The notes under the pieces are model-generated. The model did no database searches. It had not been told where the DNA came from and saw only the letters and a list, made by a program, of their open reading frames with translations. This document shows positions 7,713-13,472 of a DNA stretch of 16,207 nt, piece by piece. The stretch is from assembly GCA_035593725.1 (NCBI GenBank), contig DAOSZN010000036.1:1-16207 (forward strand), given 5' to 3'. How positions within the stretch are numbered: position 1 is the first letter of the stretch; each line of letters opens with the position of its first letter. This DNA comes from UBA4971 sp029551185. GTDB taxonomy: Bacteria > Bacillota > SHA-98 > UBA4971. Both the position numbers and the translations under genes were made by a program.

Positions 7713-7946
7713 ACATTCCTCTGCTCGCTTAAATCGCGCATAACGTGCGCTACCCGTCATAGGCTACTTCTTATAACCGAATATGATAACCCGGTTTTCA
7801 CTTACGAAGCTCAAAGGCGAGTTCGGGCCGGAGGACCAAGCGCCTGCTTTCACCGACCGCAGGCTCTCTAAAAGCCACCCAAGGCCCTACTACTCCTTCT
7901 CATTGCCTTTTTACATATTCACATGTAGATGATGGAACGCATTGAG

Positions 7947-7976
7947 ATTATAACAGACGTTTTCCGCGAAAGTCAA
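7947..7976 (-). promoter_or_regulatory. Strong promoter of the T-box / tRNA-Ala / leuS unit
   Basis: TTGACT (7976-7971), an 18-base spacer and TATAAT (7952-7947), with TG at 7955-7954 making an extended -10. The start would be near 7941, giving a leuS leader of about 460 bases. The promoter lies just 18 bases after the rsfS stop, and no terminator separates the two, so rsfS transcripts may also run into the leader. Confidence 0.85.
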
Positions 7977-7994
7977 GTCGCTGTTCGTAAGTGG

Positions 7995-8372
7995 TTAATA
8001 TTTGGTTGCTTCGTCCTCCAAAACCGGTCCGCTTGCCCGAATTACCGGCGCCCCCCTGTACAAGCGCTCCAGGTCATAGTATTCGCGTTCTCTGACATGG
8101 AACACATGAACAATGGTATCCGCATAATCCAAGACGATCCACCCTGCCTCGCAAGTTCCGTCCCTTCGAAGAGGCAAGAGACCCATTTCCTTAATGTCAT
8201 ATAACACCGCGTCTGCTATGGCTCTTACATGCCTGTCCGATGTGCCGCTGGCTAATACTACATAATCAGCGATAATTGTCATGCCCCGGACATCGAGGAC
8301 GATTATGTCTTCCGCTTTGCGAGACCAAGCCGCTTTATAGGCAGCGTCAACTATAGATATCCCGTCTATAAT
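7995..8372 (-). CDS. rsfS: Ribosomal silencing factor RsfS
   Basis: RsfS binds L14 on the 50S subunit and blocks joining with the 30S when nutrients are short. The first ATG (8282) would give only 95 residues and cut off a conserved part. Reading upstream in frame gives KAEDIIVLDVRG directly before MTIIADYVVLASG, the usual family core, and about 17 more residues. No ATG, GTG or TTG exists in that extension after the stop at 8393-8391. GGGAGG (8384-8379) lies 6 bases before ATT (8372) and 9 before ATA (8369), so an ATT or ATA start is inferred, giving 125 residues, a normal length. Later motifs WIVLDYADTIVHVFH and REYYDLERLY are intact. It follows the RRM gene by 27 bases in the same frame. 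Confidence 0.9.
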   Translation of the reverse strand: MIDGISIVDAAYKAAWSRKAEDIIVLDVRGMTIIADYVVLASGTSDRHVRAIADAVLYDIKEMGLLPLRRDGTCEAGWIVLDYADTIVHVFHVREREYYDLERLYRGAPVIRASGPVLEDEATKY

Positions 8373-8399
8373 ATCCCGCCTCCCGAATAGTCAGTAATA

Positions 8400-8657
8400 C
8401 TAGTACCTATCATGCCTCGGCCTCGCCTCGTTAACAATAAGGGGCCTCCCTTTGAGCTCAGTGCCATTCATAGAGTTTATGACGCGCTCAACGTCATCTT
8501 CCGCCACTTCGACAAATCCGAAGCCTCGCGATTTCTGAGTCACTCTGTCAACGATTACCCTTGATCCTTTAACATTCGCAACAGCCTCAAATACCTCACT
8601 GAGTTCTTCGTCCGTCACTGACCAGGGTAAATTCCCTACGTAAAGGGTCTTTGTCAC
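8400..8657 (-). CDS. Small single-RRM RNA-binding protein
   Basis: This 85-residue protein is a single RNA recognition motif. RNP2 is LYVGNL (5-10) and RNP1 is RGFGFVEV (44-51), both with the aromatic residues that stack on RNA bases. It has only a short basic tail (RPRHDRY) and no glycine-rich region. Such proteins occur in cyanobacteria and scattered other bacteria, often as RNA chaperones or cold-related factors; the target here is unknown. The start is GTG at 8657, with GGAGGTGA at 8671-8664 and a 6-base spacer. It stands where yqeK is often found, between nadD and rsfS, and is likely co-transcribed with rsfS. A long structured leader precedes it, so its expression is probably controlled at the RNA level. 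Confidence 0.93.
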   Translation of the reverse strand: MTKTLYVGNLPWSVTDEELSEVFEAVANVKGSRVIVDRVTQKSRGFGFVEVAEDDVERVINSMNGTELKGRPLIVNEARPRHDRY

Positions 8658-8942
8658 AATGAGTCACCTCCGTGTGATTATCAAAGGAAAACCAAGGTCA
8701 GTATTATGCCTTGGCTCCCTGTCCGCACCTATGGATTTCAGATCGTGGCGCGACCATTTCCATTTAAGTCTCGGTCGCATTAATTCAAACACTCGCAGAA
8801 TCCCCGATCAGTTCCTGTTCAAAAATACCCGGCAACGATAAAAGTTGGTAAGATAAATCGAGGCCAGGAGGCCTTTTCAGTTAGCCCGGTAGTCATTTCT
8901 TCGTCCCTAAGGCACCCGATCCTACCTCCAATTTCTACCGTT
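8658..8942 (-). ncRNA. Structured leader (or small RNA) ahead of the RRM gene
   Basis: About 285 bases between a strong promoter and the GTG start. CGGTAG (8940-8935) pairs perfectly with CTACCG (8892-8887). ACCGGGC (8890-8884) can instead pair, with one mismatch, to GCCGGGT (8833-8827), which is followed by ATTTTT; the two pairings exclude each other. AGGCC/GGCCT (8874-8870, 8865-8861) is a further small hairpin. GCGACC/GGTCGC forms a stem around 8777-8749. A 25-codon frame (8896-8819) with AGGGA upstream could be a leader peptide. I do not recognise a known riboswitch class, 6S RNA or SRP RNA. A terminator-like hairpin ends the region. Confidence 0.55.
8683..8716 (-). terminator. Terminator-like hairpin just before the RRM ribosome binding site
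   Basis: CCAAGG (8714-8709) pairs with CCTTGG (8697-8692), extendable by two pairs (one G-U), with an 11-base loop, followed by TTTTCCTTT. It ends 11 bases before the GGAGGTGA of the RRM gene. This is the position of an attenuator, or of the end of a separate leader RNA of about 260 bases. Confidence 0.6.
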
Positions 8943-8948
8943 TTTATT

Positions 8949-8977
8949 ATTATATCATTGAACATCCTCATTGTAAA
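8949..8977 (-). promoter_or_regulatory. Strong promoter of the RRM-rsfS leader
   Basis: TTTACA (8977-8972), a 17-base spacer and TATAAT (8954-8949), with TG at 8957-8956 for an extended -10. Transcription would start near 8942, about 95 bases after the nadD stop. No terminator for nadD is visible between them. Confidence 0.8.
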
Positions 8978-9036
8978 CCACTCAGCAATCAGATATTACA
9001 AACAATTCTAACTCTTTATCCTATGAACACTTCATT

Positions 9037-9684
9037 TTATCGGTAAAGTCCTCTCTTATGAATGTAGTTTTCCACATTCTGAGGTAGGAGATAGCGTATT
9101 GGCTCGCCTTGTCCTACCCTACGCCTGATGTCTGTTGATGAAATGGCAAGAGCGGGGACTTCCACCACACAAATACAGTGGGCAGAATGTAACCTTGCTT
9201 CTTGAAGACGCCTTTCCAGTTCACCTGTGGAACAACCGGGACGGGTCGCCACAATAAAGCCGCATTCCTTGAGAAGATCTTTGGCGTCCTTCCATGTTAG
9301 TATCTCTACGGCAGCATCAGCCCCGGTAATAAAGAAGATCTCAGTTTCTGTACCAAACTCTTTCCTAAAATGCCTTACAGTATCGATGGCATAAGAAGGT
9401 CCGGGCCTGTCCAGCTCTGTTCTGGACACCTCAAAATGGGGGTTTGTCACAGTTGCCAGAACTGTCATCATATATCTGTCAGTTCCCGAAGATATCTTAA
9501 TCCCTCTCTTGTGGGGAGGGATTCCTGCAGGAACAAATATTACTAAATCCAAAGAGAACTTGGCTCTCACGACTTCCGCGGTCACCAAGTGGCCATAGTG
9601 AATAGGATCGAAAGTTCCACCCATCAGCCCTACTCTTCTAACATCGGAATTTCCACAAGGCGCGATAGCGTCTCGCAACTGCAA
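9037..9684 (-). CDS. nadD: Nicotinate-nucleotide adenylyltransferase
   Basis: NadD joins nicotinate mononucleotide and ATP to make deamido-NAD in NAD synthesis. The 215-residue protein shows the nucleotidyltransferase signature GGTFDPIHYGHL (about 22-33), the VPAGIPPHK region, ITGADAAVEILTW, and ISSTDIR (about 181-187), which contacts ATP. A TTG at 9693 touches the AGGAGG (9699-9694) directly; the in-frame TTG at 9684 is 9 bases away and is preferred. This leaves about 18 residues before the first beta strand, slightly more than usual. It starts 40 bases after obgE and is probably in the same transcript. yqeK, its usual next neighbour, is missing. Confidence 0.96.
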   Translation of the reverse strand: MQLRDAIAPCGNSDVRRVGLMGGTFDPIHYGHLVTAEVVRAKFSLDLVIFVPAGIPPHKRGIKISSGTDRYMMTVLATVTNPHFEVSRTELDRPGPSYAIDTVRHFRKEFGTETEIFFITGADAAVEILTWKDAKDLLKECGFIVATRPGCSTGELERRLQEARLHSAHCICVVEVPALAISSTDIRRRVGQGEPIRYLLPQNVENYIHKRGLYR

Positions 9685-9724
9685 CGAAGTCAACCTCCTG
9701 TCCCACGATTTACATAGTCATCAC

Positions 9725-10723
9725 CTAGACAACAAGGGCTTTCGCGATTGCTTCAAGGAGTTCTCTCACCCCTTCACCGGTTACCGCAGAAATCGGGTAA
9801 GTCTCTTTCCCAAGCTTGCTTAGGATGACTCGGGCTTTTTCATAGTGCTTCCCGGCCTCAGGCAAATCCATTTTATTGCATGCTATTATTGTTGGACGCA
9901 AAGCAAGTTCGGGATTATAGAGTCTCATCTCGCTATTGACAATCTCAAAATCTCTAATCGGGTCGTGCTCTTCGCCGACACCCGCCATATCTATAACGTG
10001 AACCAGGACTTTTGTGCGCTCTATGTGTCGCAAAAACTCATGTCCGAGACCGGATCCCATATGAGCCCCTTCAATAAGGCCCGGTATATCAGCAGCGACA
10101 AAACTCCTGCCATCGCCTAGGTCAACAACACCGAGATAAGGTCGAGTGGTAGTGAAGGGATAGTCCGCGATTTTCGGTCTGGCAGCTGATATCCGCGAAA
10201 GAAGCGTTGACTTGCCTGCATTTGGAAGCCCAACAAACCCTACATCAGCCAGAAGCTTTAACTCCAGGTCAATCCAGCGTTCCTCACCTTCCTGCCCGGG
10301 TTGGGCAAAGCGAGGCGTCTGCCTCGTTGCAGTAGCAAACCTGGCATTGCCTTTTCCGCCCTTACCGCCTCTGGCGACTACAACAGCCTGTCCGGGAGAA
10401 ACTAGATCCGCCATAACTTCTCCTTTAGAGGAGTCGCGTACTACAGTTCCCGGAGGGACCTCTATAATCACATCATTCCCGCTTTTACCATGTTGGTTCT
10501 TTCCGCGGCCCGGACGCCCGTCGGCTGCCTTATAGTGCTTCCTGCGACGCAAGTCCATCAGTGTATGTAACCTTGGAGAGACAGATACAACTACGTTACC
10601 GCCGTCTCCGCCGTCTCCGCCGTCAGGTCCGCCTGCAGGGACGTACTTCTCTCTCCTGAAGCTGATACAGCCTGAGCCACCGCTTCCTGCTCTTACGTAA
10701 ATCTTGACTCTGTCAACAAACAT
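9725..10723 (-). CDS. obgE: Obg-family GTPase, without OCT domain
   Basis: Obg (CgtA) is an essential GTPase that helps assemble the 50S subunit and responds to the stress nucleotide ppGpp. The 332-residue protein has the glycine-rich Obg fold (about 1-157, with VPAGGPDGGDGGDGGNV) and a G domain: GLPNAGKS (165-172), TTTRPYLG as switch I, DIPGLIEGA (212-220), NKMD (283-286) and SAVTGEG (312-318). It stops right after the G domain, so the C-terminal OCT domain common in Bacillota is absent. TAG is followed by only 40 bases before nadD, leaving no room for a lost domain. ATG at 10723 is preferred over TTG at 10726 by spacing from GAGGTGG. A terminator lies upstream, so it has its own weak promoter or depends on read-through. 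Confidence 0.97.
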   Translation of the reverse strand: MFVDRVKIYVRAGSGGSGCISFRREKYVPAGGPDGGDGGDGGNVVVSVSPRLHTLMDLRRRKHYKAADGRPGRGKNQHGKSGNDVIIEVPPGTVVRDSSKGEVMADLVSPGQAVVVARGGKGGKGNARFATATRQTPRFAQPGQEGEERWIDLELKLLADVGFVGLPNAGKSTLLSRISAARPKIADYPFTTTRPYLGVVDLGDGRSFVAADIPGLIEGAHMGSGLGHEFLRHIERTKVLVHVIDMAGVGEEHDPIRDFEIVNSEMRLYNPELALRPTIIACNKMDLPEAGKHYEKARVILSKLGKETYPISAVTGEGVRELLEAIAKALVV

Positions 10724-10767
10724 CAACAGCCCACCTCAAAGTGGCACATCTCCGGTTAAATTAAGGC

Positions 10768-10810
10768 AAAAAGCCCTCGCAGGCACACTTAACTATGCCG
10801 CCCGCGAGGG
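10768..10810 (-). terminator. Intrinsic terminator after rpmA
   Basis: CCCTCGC (10810-10804) pairs with GCGAGGG (10780-10774); an inner GGCA/TGCC pair continues the stem. Five T (10772-10768) follow after one C. It ends the rplU-rpmA transcript 45 bases before obgE. The rest of the 150-base rpmA-obgE gap shows no convincing promoter. Confidence 0.85.
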
Positions 10811-10876
10811 TTCTATTTCTGAATCTCTAGGCAAAACAATGCTTATACCCACAAACTCGATACCACCGGATACCCG

Positions 10877-11146
10877 CTAAACGGTTTCTACAGCTTCTGG
10901 ATAAACGCTTACTTGAATTCCTTTTCGTCCACGCCTCTCGTATGAAACATGACCCTCCACCTTAGCAAAAAGCGTATGGTCAGTGCCCATTCCAACATTT
11001 GAGCCAGGGTGAATCTTGGTGCCCCGTTGCCTTACAAGTATGCTCCCGGCAGTAACATACTGTCCCGCATACTCTTTGACTCCAAGGCGTTGAGCCTGAG
11101 AATCCCTGCCGTTTCTCGAGCTGCCTCCTCCCTTTTTCTTAGCCAT
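10877..11146 (-). CDS. rpmA: 50S ribosomal protein L27
   Basis: L27 lies at the 50S peptidyl-transferase centre, where its N-terminus reaches the P-site tRNA. The 89-residue sequence is complete: MAKKKGGGSSRNGRDSQAQR at the start, then GVKEYAGQYVTAGSILVRQRGTK as two overlapping conserved pieces, HPGSNVGMGTDHTLFA, and a basic C-terminus. Most Bacillota L27 proteins carry a hydrophobic extension ending in FF that the protease Prp removes. It is absent here; the protein begins directly at the mature form. The start ATG at 11146 has a GGGGGGTGA site upstream. It follows rplU by 38 bases, too little for a prp gene between them. Confidence 0.98.
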   Translation of the reverse strand: MAKKKGGGSSRNGRDSQAQRLGVKEYAGQYVTAGSILVRQRGTKIHPGSNVGMGTDHTLFAKVEGHVSYERRGRKGIQVSVYPEAVETV

Positions 11147-11184
11147 TATCCTTCACCCCCCGCGCCTCAAACCGCAAAATCAAA

Positions 11185-11496
11185 TCAAACTTCTATTCTT
11201 TCAATCTGAATCTCCGTATATGGCTGTCTGTGTCCGTATCGCTTTCTATAATTCTTCTTCGGCTTATACTTGAATACTAAAATTTTCCTGCTTTTACCCT
11301 GCGCAAGCACTTTCGCGGACACGCGCACATCAGATAGCATTGGATTTCCGACCTTGACTGCATCACCGTCATGTACCAAAAGAACCTTTTCAAACTCCAC
11401 AGTCTCTCCGGGTTCAGAGGGAAGCTTCTCGACTCTAAGAACATCTCCTTCTTTCACCCTGTACTGTTTACCGCCTGTTTCAATTATCGCGTACAT
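11185..11496 (-). CDS. rplU: 50S ribosomal protein L21
   Basis: L21 binds 23S rRNA and helps fold the 50S subunit. ATG at 11496 gives 103 residues with the conserved start MYAIIETGGKQYRV, the central VGNPML segment, and the C-terminal basic block FKYKPKKNYRKRYGHRQP followed by TEIQIERIEV. In-frame ATG codons up to 11556 are open but lie in the structured leader and do not resemble the family. AGGAGA lies about 10 bases before the start. It leads the L21-L27 unit, with its own promoter and a leader hairpin, both listed separately. Confidence 0.98.
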   Translation of the reverse strand: MYAIIETGGKQYRVKEGDVLRVEKLPSEPGETVEFEKVLLVHDGDAVKVGNPMLSDVRVSAKVLAQGKSRKILVFKYKPKKNYRKRYGHRQPYTEIQIERIEV

Positions 11497-11602
11497 AAAT
11501 TCTCGTTCTCCTCTCGCTCTGTCTCGCCGAAACCCAGGCACATGCCTCATGTGCATGTTTTTCTTTGCCCGTTTCGTGCGGCGGAGCGATAAATGCCCGC
11601 AG
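11497..11602 (-). promoter_or_regulatory. Leader of rplU, likely an L21-type ribosomal protein leader
   Basis: In this 105-base 5' region CGAAAC (11576-11571) pairs with GTTTCG (11533-11528), enclosing a tight hairpin GCACATG/CATGTGC (11554-11548, 11544-11538) with a 3-base loop. Nested stems ahead of rplU resemble the known L21 leader class that lets the protein repress its own operon. The match to that class is by position and general form only; I could not run a covariance search. Confidence 0.5.
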
Positions 11603-11607
11603 GAAGG

Positions 11608-11637
11608 AGTTTACCACACCAAGATGTATTATGTCAA
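11608..11637 (-). promoter_or_regulatory. rplU promoter overlapping the rng stop codon
   Basis: TTGACA (11637-11632) is a perfect -35 and includes the rng TGA (11636-11634). An 18-base spacer and TAAACT (11613-11608) follow, with TG at 11616-11615... the TG pair directly precedes the base before the hexamer, an extended -10. The start would be near 11602. Confidence 0.7.
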
Positions 11638-13409
11638 ACATGTCCGTCACCGGCTATCACCATGTTGGCTGAGGCGTTTACATCCACACCTCTTGTCATG
11701 TCTTTTGCGTCTTTGGCGTCCATAGGTATTGCCTTAGCGTAAGTTCTGAAAACCTTTCGGATTTCCACTAAGATTCTCTTCCCGACCAGACCCCCTGCAC
11801 CGTCAACATCTAATATATACCCGTTTATCCTGGCAATCCCATTTGTTGGATTCGAAGCATGTTGCTCCTTGATTTCCACCTCCAGGATATCGCCTACGCT
11901 GACAGGGATAGCCATTTTCTTTATCGCTTCCTGACTTCCGGTGATGATTTCACCTGTATCCTCGATATGGAAATTGGGGTTGCCCTTTACATAAATAGCT
12001 TTACCTGTTTCCTGCTCAAGTCTTGTAAGGTTTCCTCCGCCCTGCCCAATAAGAAGGGACGCCACATTGGGGTGCAGAGCGACTAACATAGCTTCCTGGT
12101 CAGTCTTTGCTGCAATCCGCTTTAGCCCTCGCTCAGCTTTGAACGCAAGAGTCTCTTCTGATAGTATTAGCCCTCTGCCGTCACAATATGGACATGATCG
12201 TGTAAGAACCTCCTGAAGCCCGGGCCGGGTTTTCTTGCGTGTCATCTCAAGAAGGCCAAGATGAGTAAAACCAAGGACAGACGCCTTGGTCTTATCTTTC
12301 TTTAATTCTTCTTCAAGCCGTTTTGCGACTTGCCCGCGAGCTTCTTCAGAATCCATGTCTATGAAATCAATGACGATTATCCCACCGATATTTCTGAGTC
12401 TTAAGTGATGAGCTATGGCACTGGCTGCTTCAAGATTCGTCTTTAGGACTGTATCCTGGAGATTGGTAGTGCCCGTGTAGCGACCTGTATTCACATCAAT
12501 ACTTGTTAAGGCTTCCGTCTCATCAAAAACGATGTACCCTCCGCATGATAACCACACTTTAGGGCGTAAGGCCTTTTCAATCTCATCGTCGATTCCATAG
12601 GTTTCCCAAATAGGGGTTTCATTCTCGTAAAGTTTCAGCCTGCTCCTTAATCTGGGCGACATTATGTTTATGATATCTTCGGCTTTTGCGAACTCGTGCT
12701 CATCATCGATAATGAAAGCGTCAACATCATCAGTCAGAAGATCCCTCATGATCCTGTAAATCAGGTCATAATCCCGATGGAGAAGACAAGGCGCAGATGC
12801 CCTACGCGCCTTTTGCTTCACTCGACGCCAGAGTTTCACCAGAAACTTAATCTCCGAAGTGACTTCGCTTTCGTCTTTGCCTTCAGCCGCAGTCCGAACA
12901 ATAACCCCGTACCCCCTGGGCTTGGCTTTGCTTGCAGCCTTCTTTAATCTGGCTCTCTCCTCATCATCGGTAATTCGTCTGCTTATTCCCACATAATCCA
13001 CAGTAGGCATAAGCACTACGTTCCTACCGGGCAAAGTCACCTGAGTCACTACCCTTGCGCCCTTCGTGCCGATAGGCTCTTTAGTTACCTGAACAATGAT
13101 ATCCTGGCTTTCCTTGAGAATATCCTTGATTGAAAGGTCTTTCAAATCTTCTATATCTACGTCGTCAAACTGCCCTTCCCTGGCCTTGAGCGCATCATCC
13201 ACATATAGGAACGCATTTCGCTCAAGCCCTATATTAACAAAAGCAGCTTGCATGCCTGGTAAAACATTCTCAACTCTGCCCTTATATATGTTGCCGACGT
13301 GCCTTTGATGAGCGGATCTCTCAATATAGACTTCAACAAGTCTGCCGTCCTCCACAACAGCTGCCCGGGTTTCACCTGTCCCGGAACTAACAACAATCTC
13401 CTTGGACAT
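11634..13409 (-). CDS. rng: Ribonuclease G/E family endoribonuclease
   Basis: RNase G/E cuts single-stranded A/U-rich RNA and takes part in rRNA maturation and mRNA decay. The 591-residue protein has an S1 domain (about 36-125, GNIYKGRVENVLPGMQAAFVNIG in overlapping pieces), then the RNase H-like and DNase I-like core with the metal-binding aspartates D305 (SIDVNTG) and D348 (VIDF). The zinc-link CPYCDGRG (406-413) holds C406 and C409. A C-terminal beta-rich TRAM-like region (about 500-560) follows. No E. coli-type degradosome scaffold is present. ATG at 13409 has GAGGAG 9 bases upstream. It precedes rplU, as in many Bacillota; its stop lies within the rplU promoter. Confidence 0.96.
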   Translation of the reverse strand: MSKEIVVSSGTGETRAAVVEDGRLVEVYIERSAHQRHVGNIYKGRVENVLPGMQAAFVNIGLERNAFLYVDDALKAREGQFDDVDIEDLKDLSIKDILKESQDIIVQVTKEPIGTKGARVVTQVTLPGRNVVLMPTVDYVGISRRITDDEERARLKKAASKAKPRGYGVIVRTAAEGKDESEVTSEIKFLVKLWRRVKQKARRASAPCLLHRDYDLIYRIMRDLLTDDVDAFIIDDEHEFAKAEDIINIMSPRLRSRLKLYENETPIWETYGIDDEIEKALRPKVWLSCGGYIVFDETEALTSIDVNTGRYTGTTNLQDTVLKTNLEAASAIAHHLRLRNIGGIIVIDFIDMDSEEARGQVAKRLEEELKKDKTKASVLGFTHLGLLEMTRKKTRPGLQEVLTRSCPYCDGRGLILSEETLAFKAERGLKRIAAKTDQEAMLVALHPNVASLLIGQGGGNLTRLEQETGKAIYVKGNPNFHIEDTGEIITGSQEAIKKMAIPVSVGDILEVEIKEQHASNPTNGIARINGYILDVDGAGGLVGKRILVEIRKVFRTYAKAIPMDAKDAKDMTRGVDVNASANMVIAGDGHV

Positions 13410-13454
13410 TCGTCCTCACTCCTCAAATAAGTCCCCAATGGGGAAATACCAAAT

Positions 13455-13463
13455 CTTATAACA
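13455..13463 (-). promoter_or_regulatory. Possible extended -10 promoter of rng
   Basis: TGTTATAAG (13463-13455) fits an extended -10, located just after the DUF2344 stop, but no good -35 hexamer is found 16-18 bases upstream. A CCCC-ATT-GGGG hairpin follows in the leader. Co-transcription with the upstream pair is equally possible. Confidence 0.28.
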
Positions 13464-13472
13464 TAGAATCAA

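Larger units (their letters stand above)
7554..7900 (-). promoter_or_regulatory. Leucine T-box riboswitch leader of leuS, interrupted by a tRNA gene
   Basis: T-boxes read uncharged tRNA and let RNA polymerase pass a terminator. Stem I: GGGCC (7887-7883) pairs with GGCCC (7829-7825); the distal stem GCCTGC/GCAGGC (7864-7859, 7847-7842) closes the conserved GGTCGGTGAAA loop. GAA then CTC (7821-7819) then GCC matches the specifier loop, giving a leucine codon. Stem IIA/B: GACGGG (7758-7753) with the GCGCA/TGCGC hairpin (7750-7736). The T-box core GGGTGGTACCGCGG is at 7610-7597; its TGGT bulge suits tRNAs with A73, as in tRNA-Leu. Between these halves lies tRNA-Ala (7637-7712). AGCAGAGGA (7725-7717) and TTTTCTGCT (7625-7617) can pair around it in the Stem III position. 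Confidence 0.93.

Noticed and set aside
7770..7814. Promoter for tRNA-Ala inside the T-box (TATAAG at 7775-7770)
   Set aside because: No -35 match at 16-18 bases and no TG extension; the sequence lies in the linker after Stem I.
8400..8402. RRM and RsfS as one broken fusion protein
   Set aside because: They share a frame but are separated by two stops, and rsfS has its own ribosome binding site; both are full-length families alone.
8819..8965. 48-codon frame covering the RRM promoter and leader
   Set aside because: Its ATG lies between the -35 and -10 hexamers, so the mRNA from that promoter would not contain it; only the inner 25-codon part remains possible.
11497..11556. Extended L21 starting at 11556
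   Set aside because: The extra 20 residues do not resemble L21 and are encoded by the leader hairpin; ATG at 11496 gives the family N-terminus.
11538..11568. Plus-strand hairpin with T-run in the rplU leader (looks like a terminator on +)
   Set aside because: No plus-strand gene is upstream; the same inverted repeat is explained as part of the rplU leader on the minus strand.
13425..13450. CCCC-ATT-GGGG hairpin before rng as a terminator
   Set aside because: Short stem, no T-tract after it on the minus strand; it is more likely a minor leader hairpin.
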